Source: Helianthus annuus (Eukaryota; Streptophyta; Magnoliopsida; Asterales; Asteraceae). Taken from it: a DNA stretch of 64,000 bases. Shown here piece after piece: positions 48,917 through 60,725 of the stretch. The translations under genes were made by a program, and so were the position numbers. Under the pieces are notes generated by a model. It saw only the letters and a program-made list of their open reading frames with translations, was not told where the DNA came from and did no database searches. Each line of letters starts with the position of its first letter. The stretch's first letter is position 1. Where the stretch lies: contig NC_035439.2 in the NCBI RefSeq assembly GCF_002127325.2, positions 146,451,709-146,515,708 on the forward strand, read 5' to 3'.

Positions 48917-49510
48917 GGTAGATCGATAGATAGATAGATAATGGGGTTAGTTAACGTACAATTGGCCTTAACGTACGATGCGTACACAATGAGTATATAA
49001 CATGTGGATTTGTGGTTATAACATGCAGATTTGGTTCGTGTGTGAGGGAGGATTTATAAGGCTATAGGGTGTGGGGATCATGGTTGGGACATGATTTGCC
49101 ACTTAGGAACATGAATGGAAGGCTACACCACCCCCTTGATTGATCCACCATGGTTTGCATGGTTTAAACCATGGCAACCATGGTTCTCCTTTCCATTTTT
49201 TAACAAATCATTTCCTTTTTGTTTAGACAAAGATAATAAATAAGGGGCTAATGGTTTGGGTCATGCGGAGACAGTGTACATGCGGGTTTTTATGTATTCA
49301 AACATGCGGGATTTTATGGGTTCAACATATGGGATTTTGTTTTGAGGTTTATAACGTGGGGAATTCTATCGCGAACATAGCATACATTAAAGCTAATTGT
49401 CAGTAGACTTTCTCGATAGATAATATTGTATTGTTGAAATTGAAAAAAAACCCTTGTTTATTTTATAAAAAAACTAGACTACTTTGCTAAAACTACCCTT
49501 TATAGGATAT

Positions 49511-49806
49511 TGGATTTAAATACTCCACTTTTCATCAATTGGCTGATGTGACACCTGACTTTGCTTTTTTGATGACGTGACAGCTGGCGTGATATCTGAC
49601 TTGGCTTTTTGATGATGTGTCAGCTGATGTGGCACTGGTTTGGTGATGTGGCAGCTGATGTCAGCAAACTGGGTTTGTATTGGGTTAGTTTGGAAGTGCT
49701 ATCGACCAATAAGTTAAAAATTAATAGTGATTTGGTATAAATCAAAAGTTAGAAGTGCTATCGGTCAATTTAGTTAAAGTTGATGTTATTTAAATTAAAT
49801 CCAATG
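49511..49806. repeat. MITE of the ATTGGATTTAAAT family
   Basis: The ends ATTGGATTTAAATACTCC and, inverted, TTAAATTAAATCCAAT are present. The body has GATGATGTGTCAGCTGATGTGGC words like the core of the 503-995 element. Flanking spacers 48927-49510 and 49807-51274 show no gene. 50560-50760 has CCGATACTGAT-type repeats. Confidence 0.6.
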
Positions 49807-51282
49807 TCGCTTATAACTACTAAATGATACAACTCCATAATAAATTTGATGTATAATAAATTCAAACACAGAAGCTTTTGAACTGCTTGCATTTTGCCAT
49901 GAACTTGAGTACTTGACATGACAAATAAAGCAAGAATTATCCATCTGCTCTCCTTTAGCACATGGGGGGACACTCATACGTGGAGGCTTATCCATATACG
50001 TACTTATATTATGGTTTGATATTTATTGGATCCTTTTTACTTCTAATTTAGAATAATGAATATTATGATGTATTGATCACCTCTTTATTAGATCAATATA
50101 CTTTTATAACAAACAAATATATTGTTTGTTCATCATATATTTTTCTAAAGTACGTTTTTGTATAATATTGTAAATTTGGGTAACATACTATACAAGTATA
50201 CACAATATTTAATTCAAATAATATCAACATTTTCTATTAAAATAACATAGTGTGCTATATGATTCAATTAAGCCGACTATGGCCAACCCGACTCCTAATC
50301 GGCATGTCAAGTTGTCAACAAATCGCATAGCATGTTACCATGTTAGAAATAAAAATAACATGTTTCATCACCTAAAAATAGTTAAGTGTGTTTGACAACT
50401 ATTGTTAATTACTATTACTACTATCCATACTTGCATTCTTTCGTACAAACTAGTGAGATTCCTCGTACAATGCGGGTGAAATTCTATATATGCACAAACA
50501 TTAGATAAAGTTTATAATAGTATCGACCTAATCAAATACAAGTTACAATCGTAAAGCTACGAGCTTCGGTACAGGTAGTAAAAATATTAAAAAAATATCA
50601 AAACCGACTCGTATCGAAACATAAAAGAGAAAAATGAATACAAATACTGATAGCGATGTTGTTGGGTGATATCAGTTCGGTAAAAAAAAATCAAAACTGC
50701 TTCGTGTCGAAACAAAAAACCACAAAACTAAATACCGATACTGATGCGGGAACATCCAAATCTAAGTGGACTGGTGGAAGACCCAATTGAATTGGTGGAA
50801 GATCACATTTCATTGGAAGAAGATCAAGATATATCTTTTATTTGAATTTCCTATTTTATCTTTATTTTGTTGGAAAATCATGTCCTTGATAAAACACACA
50901 CAAACACGAGATTGAACAACTTGTTTGACTCTTTTTATTATCAAACCAAAAGAACACCAATTACAATAGACATAACCATTTATTTATACTAACCTTGATC
51001 TAATCCTAACCCAACTCAAACACTATTTTTAATATTAAAATAAACCAACTAAATAAACCTATCTAATAAAATTTTCAAGTTCGTGTAAAATTTTCAGGTT
51101 CATATAAAATTTTCAGGTTCGTATCAGATTGAACCTGTCACCCTTGAACATGGCTTACTTAGCTTACACCTAAATGCTACACATAACTGTACATTTATAA
51201 AACTCACACCTTTGGTACTTTGGTGGGACAAGCCCAAACCATCGAACCAAATCCAATCCAGCAAACCCCAGCTTATTAAGGC

Positions 51283-52266
51283 TAGAGATGGGCATAAAAA
51301 CCGGTTCCTACCCGATTCCAGTGGACCTGACCCGGACCCGGTTCCGGTTCCTACCCGGCTAATAGTAGAACCGGTTCCGGGTTTAAAAAACCCGTAGATT
51401 CCGACCCGGTTCCACATTTTATAAATAAAATCGGTTCCTACCCGGACCCTACCCGGACCCGGTGCGTACCCGAAACCCGGTTCCTACCCGGAACCGGTTC
51501 CGGGTATTAAAAAAAACCCGATACGCCCATCTAAAAGACTAATAAGTTACTGCTTCTAAAAGTCTAAAACCATGTGCCATTGTGCCCACTGTTTTTTTTT
51601 TACAAATATAAAATTCGTCGATATATGTGAGGTGAAAATAGAAGAGTTAAAAACTATTTTATTTTTAGACCTCAGGTGTAGGTCTGTACAAAAGCATGAC
51701 CTTTACTGACAAATTCAAAAACACTATTTTCCAAAGCTATAAAAACACCATCTTCCAAAGTCATTCACTCCCATGCAGGTATATCAACAATATAAGACTC
51801 CAACACCACCGTATAAACCTTCCCATCTTTCTCAAACTCATTAACCGACGTAACCGAAAGATAGTTATTCAATCTATGCTCACCACCCACCACTCTAAAG
51901 CTCAAAATATGCTTCTCATCATCCAACAACTCCAGCCGTTCAGTACTTGTGGAGGCCGGGAGGCCCGATATGACCGTCACCTCACGTATGCTTCCCACAC
52001 CACCATCCCCAGATGGGCATAAATACCGGTTCCTACCCGATTCCAGTGGACCCGACACAGACCCGGTTCCGGTTCCAAACAGTACCCGTACCCGGTTCCA
52101 TTGTACCCGTAACCGGTTACGCCGGTTCTATATTTATTTACGTGTACCCGGGTTGTACCCGGACCCGGTTCCACCGAGAACCCGGTTCCACTCAGTTGTA
52201 TCCATACCCGGTTCCGGGTTGGAACCGGTTCCGGGTTTTAAGAATACCCGATTTTGCCCATCTCTA
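51283..52266. mobile_element. hAT element carrying a captured PYL gene fragment
   Basis: Terminal repeats TAGAGATGGGCA and TGCCCATCTCTA with a perfect 8-bp duplication ATTAAGGC (51275-51282, 52267-52274). Subterminal regions are arrays of ACCGGTTCC, CTACCCGG and GACCCGG. The unique core (about 51540-52003) contains the ABA-receptor fragment. An extra internal AGATGGGCATAAA end at about 52012 suggests a nested or rearranged element. Confidence 0.85.
51765..52005 (-). pseudogene. PYL/RCAR ABA-receptor gene fragment
   Basis: The minus-strand frame reads [20 protein letters not shown], then [31 protein letters not shown] and [16 protein letters not shown], then stop. SGLPA (gate) and HRL (latch) are the ligand-pocket loops of PYR/PYL/RCAR abscisic-acid receptors, and the version seen is closest to the PYL4-6 type. 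The N-terminal third and the C-terminal helix that closes the pocket are absent or unrecognisable. The fragment lies wholly inside a hAT element, so it is a transduplicate and not a working receptor gene. Confidence 0.85.
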
Positions 52267-52274
52267 ATTAAGGC

Positions 52275-53352
52275 TGGGAAAAGAAATAGAGTGATAGCCC
52301 ATAATGAAACACATAATCATTTAATAGAGTGACTTTTCTTATTGAAGTTAAAGTTAATTAATTTTAAAATTATATCACATAATCATTTAATATCGATCTT
52401 AGCGGATCACCATATTACAACAATGAAACACATGTTGATGTTACAAATAGGAGTGATTATTGGTCCATAACCGGACCTGACCGAACTGAACCTAGAACTT
52501 GAACCATGAAAGTGAGAATGGAAGAATCAAGAATCGGACTAAAGGCATCGGTTCGGTCTGGGGTTTAAATATTTTTTCAAATAAGTAAGATGGTTCGTGA
52601 TTCATCATCATGTAGAGACTCATAACGATCGAGTCACTGATCATAATTGTTTTTTCATCATCATATGCATACTCATCACAAATACACTCACAATGTAACT
52701 CAAACCTACAATTTTTCTAGACTTAGACTCCAGACGTGTAGGGTGGAGGGGGCGTCTACCCCCAAGTACTCAAAAACCAATAGAATTTTATCACACCAAA
52801 TAACCTCAATCTACCCCAAACTACTCAATTTGGAATGATATCTACCCTAATTACCCAAACTACTCCAAGGTTTCTCCAATCAACGTTTTCTTTTAATTAT
52901 AAACCATAGGTACGCAAGAACACTAACATTCATCTATTGTCGTTACGATTAAAACTCAAGACCATAGGGCTAATCATCAGAATCACAAGACAAGTAGAAT
53001 GCTATACGGATTACCTCAAATGGTGGCCACATTCATAAGTTGTGAAGCTTGGCCAGAGTACAATGACAACAATGATGGGTTTAAAACCAGTGGGCGATTT
53101 CAAATGGCCAGAGTAGCACTTCTTTAATTGTTTTCGTGGGTTTGAGGTTGTGTTGTGGGCTGAATATCCGAGCTATCAAATGTCCACACCCGAGTACTAC
53201 AACTCGACCAACCTACTTGATGCCACTATTCAGAGGGGAGGGAACAGTCTACCCTCTTACCCGATTAACTCGATTGAACCTAAGGGTGACCAGGTAAGAC
53301 ACACCCACCACCCCTGATTAGAGTCAAACCTATTGACCATTTTTTTAAAAAG
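52275..53352. other. Spacer, no gene seen
   Basis: AT-rich with scattered low-copy sequence. 52455-52570 has GGTCCATAACCGGACC- and GAACCATGAAAG-type repeat text. No coding exon found. Confidence 0.5.
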
Positions 53353-53354
53353 GC

Positions 53355-53428
<74 letters not shown>

Positions 53429-53440
53429 TAATAATAATAA
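53353..53440. repeat. (AAT)n microsatellite
   Basis: About 28 AAT units with one interruption, upstream of the complex III chaperone gene. The poly-Tyr frame on the minus strand is an artefact. Confidence 0.95.
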
Positions 53441-53712
53441 AAACAAAATAAAATAATTTTAATAGACAAATAAGGGTTTTATAAGGCCTTTTAATTCAAT
53501 TCAGTTTTGGCTGTAAAATCAATCAAAAAAACTGTAGTTGAATCTGAACAATCGACATCTTTCACAAGGAGGAAGTACTAACCGGTAAGTAACCAAAAAA
53601 ACCCTAATTTTTTTCAATTCATAAAACAATCACACTAAAACAATCACTAATTTCCCAAATCACTTTCAAATATTAAACATTCTAATATTCTTGTAGATAA
53701 TTTTGATTTGCA

Positions 53713-56700
53713 ATGGTGCTTAAATGGAGCAGAACCCTAGTTAATATATACAGGGTGCAGAACAATTTATGGTTTTCTTGCAGAAGTATTTCTAGGGTTT
53801 CCTCTGTTGAACTGCCAAAAGTTGTTGATTATATGGGGAAAAGTTATGCTGATATATCAGAGGTAAAATTAAAAATTACTAATTTACAGTCAATCTTTTT
53901 CCCTTTTGAACTGAAAATTAACCGTTTTTTTGTATGTGTATATGCAGGGTCATGGATTGGAGCAACTGGTAAGAATAAAGATTACATTTTGTTCCTAAAT
54001 TGTGTGCACGGTTCGGTTCGGTTAATTGCGTTAACCGTAACCGAAACCGAAGTCATCGGTTAATCTGTTTTATTAACCATTTGGTTTTCGGTTAATCGAT
54101 TCGGTTTATTCGGTTAATTTGTCGGTTTTCGGTTAATCGATTTGTTTTATTCGGTTAATTTGTCGGTTTTCGGTCCGGTTCGGTTAGTAACTGAACCGGG
54201 CTAATTTCTTTTTATTTACAAATACATGTAATAGAGGTATAAATATATAAATACATAAAATTGAGATTGAATTTCAGGGATTGTTCTTTATCTTTATACC
54301 CATTTTCAGGCGCTGTCCTTTATGTTTAAAATTGACGAGTTTTGTCCTTTATGTTTTCATATCATACGTGTTTTGTCCTTTAGGCCTAACCCAGTTAGTT
54401 TTTTCAGTTAAATTTGGTCATATACTTTGCACATGAGGGCATTTTTGTCAATTCAAATGTAAGTTCAACGGCAGATTTACAGCTCAAAGCTTCTGCAACC
54501 TTTGAATTGACAAAAATGCCCTCGTGTGCAAAGCACATGACCAAATTTAACTGAAAAAACTAACTGGGTTAGGCCTAAAGGACAAAACGTGTATGATATG
54601 AAAACATAAAGGACAAAACTCGTCAATTTTAAACATAAAGGACAGCGCCTGAAAATGGGTATAAAGATAAAGGACGATCCTTGAAATTCACTCTAAAATT
54701 GAGGTATAAATACATGAATTGGATGTATAAATATATGAAATGGAGGTATAAAACATAAAATTGAGGTATAATTGTATAAAAGCTAGAAATATATCAAAAT
54801 ATGAATGGTTCAGTTCGGTTAATTCGGTTAACCGAGGGTACAAAAAAAACCGATAACCGATCTTTTGTTAATTTCGGTTTGGTTTCGGTTAACGGGTCGG
54901 TTATTGTTCATCCCTACCTCTTTTTGTGTAGATTAATTTTTTTTTTTAAATTTTTATAGTATGCACAAGATTTGGATATTGGTATGGTTTGATGCTGTCA
55001 ACTTGCTTAACAGTGGTTTCTGTAGGTAAATTTGAATAAGATGTTTCGTAGTAAGGCGGTTTCATTAGCCCTGCCACCTGGATCGCCTCATAGGATTAAC
55101 GAGCCTAATTACAAGGGTATTCGCTTGTTTATCCTCAGATTGATGCTCTTTTATAGTAAGCAGAGTATGTCTATTCGAGCAGCGAATGTTATTTACCGTC
55201 GCGTTGTTTCTCAAGTTGATAACCCTATGGTTTATGACGGTTCGTTTTTTTATACTCACGTTAATAATTCACCGTCTTTTGCCTCAAATTTGATTAAGTA
55301 AGTTGGATTAGTATTGTGTAATCAATGCAGTTTTTAGGTTGGAGAAGACCTTTAGAACGACATTCTCGATGCTCGTTGTGCACGTGTGGCTTTGTTTGCG
55401 ACGTTTGAAAGTGGAAGGAAAAGAAGGCGTTGAATTGGGTCAATATGTGTATGAGATATACAATCATGATTTGGAGATTAGGGTTTCAAAAGCCGGGGTT
55501 AGTCATAATTATAATAATCCGCTTAAGAGTAGAAAATCCGCTGTGCCGGTGCAGCAATGTGTGCCATGTGGAATTGGGGTGCAAACGATCGGCTCTAAAA
55601 AAAGCTCGATACGAGCCGAGCTTAAATGAGCTCGAGCCCGAGCCTAAAAACTAGCTCGTTTAGTAAACGAGCCCGAGCCAGAGCTTTGCTTGTTGAGCTC
55701 GATCCGGTTCGCGAGCCTAGACGAGCCTACTGTTTATATAATTTTTTTGTTAATATATTAAGTATATATTTAAATAATGATAATAAATTAATTATAATTA
55801 CTATTTGTAAAATAATGAAAAAATAACTAACTATATATACAATAATAATTATAATTAATAAATAATAAACGAGCTGAGCCCGGGCCGAGCTCAAGCTTGA
55901 AAAACTACCTACGAGCCGAGCTCGAGCTTTAGAAACAAAGCTCGAATCGAGCTGGGCTCGAGCTTTTATAAGTTAAACGAGCTCGAGCTCGAGCCTAGTC
56001 AAGCTCGGCTCGTTTGCACCTCTATGTGGAAGCTTGTGGTTGGTTGAAACAATTTCTTAACTAAAAACAAGAAAGGTCAACTGATTTTTTGGTAAAAAAA
56101 AAGTCAAGGCTATTTTGTCAAACTCATTCGTCAAACTGACCATTTTGGTTATTTCCGTTATGTTATGACGTTATCCATATTATAAAGAGTAAATTACGTT
56201 TTTGCCCCCTGTGGTTATATCATTTTTACTATATTAGTCCAAAATAAGAATTTTTAACATATCTGCCCCATGGTCTCTATAACTAACCATTTTGGCCCCT
56301 AAGTCTAACCATTTTGGCCCCCATGGTCTCTATAACTAACCATTTTGGCCCCCATGATCGCTAGACTTAGGGGCCAAAATGGTTAGATATAGAGACCATG
56401 GGGGCAAATATGTTAAAAATTCTTATTTTGGGCTAATATAGTAAAAGCGATATAACCACAGGGGCCAAAAACGTAATTTACTCTATTATAAATTAGATAT
56501 TTTTGTAAAGATTTGATCTTTCCATTAAAGTGCAGGTTAATTTGCTGTTGTCTAAATGGATGAGGGAACTGGAAAAAATATTTTACGGTAATATTGTGGC
56601 TTATGACACTGCCATGCTTCCGGAAGCGAAACCAGACGCGTTACACAATACGATATGGAAGTAAGACATTCACTAAACCATGATTTTGAGTGCCTAATCT

Positions 56701-59437
56701 CATTTTTAATTGGCCCAAACTATCTACACACCACACGCCCAAAAAGGTGTTTTTTGTCCTATATGCACACCCTACAGTGTCGAGCTGTGACTAAAGCGCG
56801 GCGTTTTGGTCCGGTTAACCAGACAAAGACTGACGGTGTCTAACGGGTCTGTTGACCGGACCAAAACGCCGAGCTTTGGCCGTGTTTTGGTCCTGTCAAC
56901 CAGACAAAAAACTGACCGGGTGTCAGTCTTTTGCCTGGTTAACGCGGCCAAAGCTCGGCGTTTTGGTCCGGTCAACAGACCCATCAGACACCCGTCGTCT
57001 TTGTCTGGTTAACCGGACCAAAACTGCGCTTTAGCCACAGCTCGACACTGCAGGGTGTGCATATAGGACAAAAAAACACCTTTTTGGTGTGCCAATAGGC
57101 AAATGGGTGTGTGAATAGGTACACCCTTTTAATTATGCTTGGCATATGGTATAGGAACGTATTCTCAAGTGATGGTTCACCGACGTATGACGCTGCTGCA
57201 TTACCAGCTGTCCTGGCAAGTTTTTCACCTCAAGTCATATATTCTTGTTTCGCTTTTTGTGATATCTATATGACCCGTAATTGTGGCGGTAATGGGCATG
57301 TTCATTACAAAAACGATTTTAAGTAGAAAACAAAGACAATCGGATAAGCACTTGTATGTGTATTTATGCGGTTTTTGTGGGTTCAACTTAAAATTGGTTA
57401 TGTAGTGAACGACGGTAGGGCTGTAAATGAACTGAACGAACATGAAGAAGACCTTTTTTGTGTTTGTTAAGAAATATATGTGTTCAAAAACTGTTCATGA
57501 ACACTTACCGAACGAGATTTTACGTTCGTGTTCGTTTGTTAAGGAAATGAACTTGTTCGTGTTCGTTTGTGTTGTTTGTTAATTTTAGGCAACGAACAAA
57601 AACGAATGTTGATGAACACAAATGATCACAAACTAATGTTCATGAACACAAATGGAGACTAACGAACACAAACAAGCGTTCACAAACAAAATATATAATA
57701 CACTGACACACTTATTTGTTGAAATTTTGAAGCATTTAAATAAAATATAAAAACTAAAAACACTAATGAACTATCGAACATAAACGAACACGTTACGGAA
57801 CGTTCACGAACATAAATGAACGAACGCGGCCTCTGTTCACATCCGTTCATTTAGCTAAACGAACGAAATTTCTTGTTCGTGTTCGTTTGTTTAATAAACG
57901 AACAAACACAAACTAACTTCCCGCCGCACAGTTCACGAACTGTTCACCAAAAGTCTGGTTCGTTTGCAGCTCTAAACAGTGGGTTGTCATTTGTCAAATG
58001 TTTTTTGTATACCAATAAATTATGCATAAACTTTGGTAGATATATGCTATCACGTGGCGATTTTTGGTGTTGTAGTCACTAAGTTAGTGTCTTTACATAG
58101 AACGATACGCTAATTTGGTCTTCTTAGTTGCTTGTAGTTGTCAATTTTATAAATTATAAGCGACGTGACATGTTTTTCAACAAATTTACAGGCTTTCTCA
58201 AGATATGTACGACGAGAATGCACTTGCTTGTCATTAACAGGTTCAAAACACATTTTAAAGTATTTCCTTTTCCTTTGAGTAAACTGCCAAAATGGTCCTT
58301 GAGGTTTGGTCACTTTTGCCAATTTAGTCCAAAACTCAAACCTTTTGAATCTGGGTCCCTGTGGTTTCAATTTTGTTGTCATTTTCATCCAAAATCAAAA
58401 TCTGGTCAGATTTTTCAGTTAACATCCAACTTTTTTGTCTTTTTCCTCTCTTTTAACGAAGAGCAAAATGGTTTTTTTAACGTTTTCTTATAACAAATTA
58501 AAAAATCTGACCATTTTGCCTTTCATTAAAAGGGAGGAAAATGACAAAAAAAAGTATTTCCTTTGGGTGAACTGCCAAAATGGTCCTTGAGGTTTGGCCA
58601 CTTTTGCCAATTTAGTCCAAAACTCAAACCTTTTGAATCTAGGTCTCTGTGGTTTCAATTTTGTTGCCATTTTCATCCGAAATCAAAATCTGGTCAGATT
58701 TTTCAGTTAATATCCAACTTTTTTGTCTTTTTCCTCTCTTTTAATGAAGAGCAAAATGGTTTTTTAACGTTTTCTTATAACAAATTAAAAAATCTGACCA
58801 TTTTGCCTTTCATTAAAAGGGAGGAAAATGACAAAAAAAAGTATTTCCTTTGAGTGAACTGCCAAAATGGTCCTTGAGGTTTGGCCACTTTTGACACTTT
58901 AGTCCAAAACTCAAACCTTTTGAATCTGGGTCCCTGTGGTTTCAATTTTGTTGCCATTTTCATCCAAAATCAAAATCTTGTCAGATTTTTCAGTTAGCAT
59001 CCAACTTTTTTGTCTTTTTTCTCTCTTTTAATGAAGAGCAAAATTGTTTTTTAACTTTTTCTTATAACAAATTAAAAAATCTGACCATTTTGCCCTTCAT
59101 TAAAAGGGAGGAAAATGACAAAAAAAAAACTGGATGTTAACTGAAAAATCTGACAAGATTTTGATTTTGTATTGAAACGGCAACAAAATTGAAATCACAG
59201 GGACCCAGATTCAAAAGGTTTGAGTTTTGGACTAAAGTGACAAAAGTGACCAAACCTTAAGGACCATTTTGACAGTTTACTCATTTCGTTTTCTTATTTT
59301 GCTTACAATTGAACTTGTTTCGTTTATGAAATTCGAAACTGACAATGTGTATGTGATTCTGATATGCAGATAAGGAGTCGATGTTTTCTGGCAACTTCAT
59401 GTTCAGCGCTATCTACAACCCAAACACGCCGCGATAG
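53713..59437 (+). CDS. Ubiquinol-cytochrome c chaperone (UQCC1/CBP3-like), mitochondrial
   Basis: Eight exons: 53713-53862, 53948-53968 (21 nt), 55026-55239, 55331-55497, 56536-56660, 57155-57215, 58192-58240, 59370-59437. Total 855 nt, 284 aa, all in phase. It matches plant proteins like At5g51220. The Ubiq_cyt_C_chap domain runs from about residue 60 to 260 with IRLFILRLMLFYSKQSMSIR, EKTFRTTFSMLVVHVWLCLR, EGVELGQYVYEIYNHDLEIR, LEKIFYGNIVAYDTAMLPE and FSRYVRREC. The family assists cytochrome b synthesis and complex III assembly. The basic, Arg/Ser-rich N-terminus (MVLKWSRTLVNIYRVQNN) fits a mitochondrial targeting peptide. A 5' UTR intron is likely (donor about 53585, acceptor about 53697). 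The intron after 57215 starts GC (CTG|GCAAGT). Introns are packed with MITEs, yet the frame is intact. Confidence 0.93.
53998..54915. repeat. Repeat-filled intron 2: hAT-like arms with nested fold-back MITE
   Basis: Outer arms (about 53998-54190 and 54800-54915) consist of GGTTAATTCGGTTAACCGA words, ending GTTCATCCCTA. Between them 54270-54697 is a near-perfect hairpin element: TTTATCTTTATACCCATTTT, CGACGAGTTTTGTCC-type text and their complements. The same element occurs at 61690-62127. Confidence 0.75.
55590..56025. repeat. GAGCTCGAGC-rich TIR element in intron 4
   Basis: Ends with GGCTCTAAAAAAAGCTCG at the left and GGCTCGTTTGCACCTCTA at the right. Arms repeat CGAGCTCGAGCC in both orientations around an AT-rich centre. 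A weaker relative is at about 62272-62480. Confidence 0.65.
56188..56488. repeat. Fold-back MITE in intron 4
   Basis: AGAGTAAATTACGTTTTTG at the left and CAAAAACGTAATTTACTCT at the right pair exactly. Arms contain TTTTAACATATCTGCCCC and its complement. The centre repeats AACCATTTTGGCCCC. Confidence 0.9.
56720..57125. repeat. Large palindromic MITE filling intron 5
   Basis: CACACGCCCAAAAAGGTGTT and AACACCTTTTTGGTGTG are the outer arms. Inner arms include TATGCACACCCTACAGTGTC and its complement and repeated TTTTGGTCCGGTTAACCAGA words in both orientations. Together it takes up most of the 494-bp intron. Overlapping open frames on both strands here are repeat artefacts. Confidence 0.85.
57418..57975. 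mobile_element. hAT-like MITE in intron 6
   Basis: Ends TAGGGCTGTAAATGAAC and GTTCGTTTGCAGCTCTA. Flanks AACGACGG and AACAGTGG agree at six of eight positions, a diverged target duplication. The body is made of GTTCGTGTTCGTTTG and its complement. Confidence 0.7.
58272..59285. repeat. Fold-back MITE with its left arm triplicated (intron 7)
   Basis: Units of about 288 bp start at 58272, 58560 and 58847 (each CCTTTG then ACTGCCAAAATGGTCC). Only one inverted arm follows, about 59130-59285 (ending TTTTGACAGTTTACTC). The units are nearly identical, so the expansion looks recent. Predicted ~62-96-aa frames in it are repeat artefacts. Confidence 0.9.
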
Positions 59438-59869
59438 CTTGTAAATCTGGACCTGTGTTAGTTATGTTTTACAAATTTACACTTACACCCCTTCCATTTT
59501 AGTTTTTTTTTTTACATCCATCATATTCTGTCAATTAAATTCTTTTATTAAATGTATAGTAATAAACAAACCTCAAGCGATAAATGATAAAATATATTGT
59601 TATTGAATAGGTTACACAAATAGGGATCCTAATGTGTTCACACCAAGATACCATTATGTTACATAGTGAGTTCATGTTTTTAGGTAAAACCAAAACTGTT
59701 CATAAATGGAATTTAATATGCAATTATGGTGCTTGATGACAGTCAAAGAAATGGACATTTTCGAATGACAACTATTAGGCTATTTGGTGCGGCGGGAGAT
59801 TTATTAGTTATATATCATATTAGATGAAATAATGCATGTAAAACATAGAATATAATAATTAAGTCGATT

Positions 59870-60260
59870 TCTGACCCGCGCGTTGCGATAGACCTATTAA
59901 ATAGGTAAAAATAGACGCGGTGCGTTGGGTCTGTCAAACGGGAAAAGTAGATGAAAAAACGTTGAACCCACACGCACATTGCGGAGTGTTAACTCGGAAA
60001 ATTTTAGAATGAAACATTAAACGGAAAATTTGCGAAAGATGAAAAGTATAAGAGATCAAAATTGAAAGTAAAAAAATGTTAGGCTTAAATTGCAAAAGAT
60101 GAAAAACTTAAAATCAAAGGGTTAAATTACAAAAGATGAAAACTTTTGAATTAGAAGTGAAAATCAAACTAATCAAAGGGTTATTTTACTAAAGACTGAA
60201 ACTTTAGACTTAAATTGCCAAAGGTGAAAACTTTAGAGTTAGAAATGAAAATTCCATTTT
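59870..60260 (-). repeat. Helitron-like fragment related to 34361-35374
   Basis: GACCCGCGCGTTGCG at the left corresponds, in reverse orientation, to the terminal hairpin region of the Helitron-like element. The following CTGTCAAACGGG and GTTAAATTACAAAAGATGAA words also match it. The region 59438-59869 is AT-rich with nothing recognisable. Confidence 0.5.
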
Positions 60261-60302
60261 TTCCCTTATTCATAAACATGTTGCTTATTTATAGTTTTAT
60301 AA

Positions 60303-60725
60303 TTATAATATAATACATATTAAAGGAAATAAAAAACGAACCAAACTTAATAAAAATAAACGAGATAATTGTAAAATACTAATCCTAGAGAACTGAGTTG
60401 TGGGAATTGGAATCGGCTCATCCATTACACCCTCCTCGGTTAACCTGTCTTCGCGATTCTTGATGCCATCAACGTCGTAGAGTTGGACAAATATCCTAAC
60501 ATTTCGGTTCACAGGCCTCCATTTGGAAATGTGTTCGTGTTTGTTGCGATGGGTTTCACTCATTTGTTGACAGAATTCGCTAAGCAAAACACATGACCAT
60601 GAGGCGGTGCTATCAAACCTAATCGTATTGGATGTACTCGTCCAAACTGTGACCAAGGCTATTTCTTAGTCGCCCGTCTAAACCCGTCTTGCCATTTGAG
60701 TAAAAAACAACAAACTTCTTTTTTT
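60303..60725 (-). pseudogene. Degenerate Myb/SANT-like (PIF/Harbinger-associated) fragment
   Basis: The minus-strand frame contains EIALVTVWTSTSNTIRFDS, LSEFCQQMSETHRN and ISKWRPVNRNVRIFVQLYD. The spacing of the F, the R and the SKWR-x-(V/L)N motif resembles the trihelix/SANT proteins encoded beside PIF/Harbinger transposases. A stop interrupts the frame upstream (near 60673) and the 3' part turns hydrophobic, so it is a relic. Assignment is by pattern only. Confidence 0.4.

Noticed and set aside
51124..52332. Multiple Pro/Gly/Arg-rich frames around the PYL fragment
   Set aside because: They translate the ACCGGTTCC/GACCCGG arrays of the hAT arms; only the unique core matches a protein family.
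53257..53469. Poly-Tyr frame
   Set aside because: Generated by the (AAT)n microsatellite.
58110..58963. Four related frames with FKRFEFWTKLAKV or KLPKWSLRFGHFCQF text
   Set aside because: They repeat with the 288-bp MITE unit and its antisense; not a gene family.
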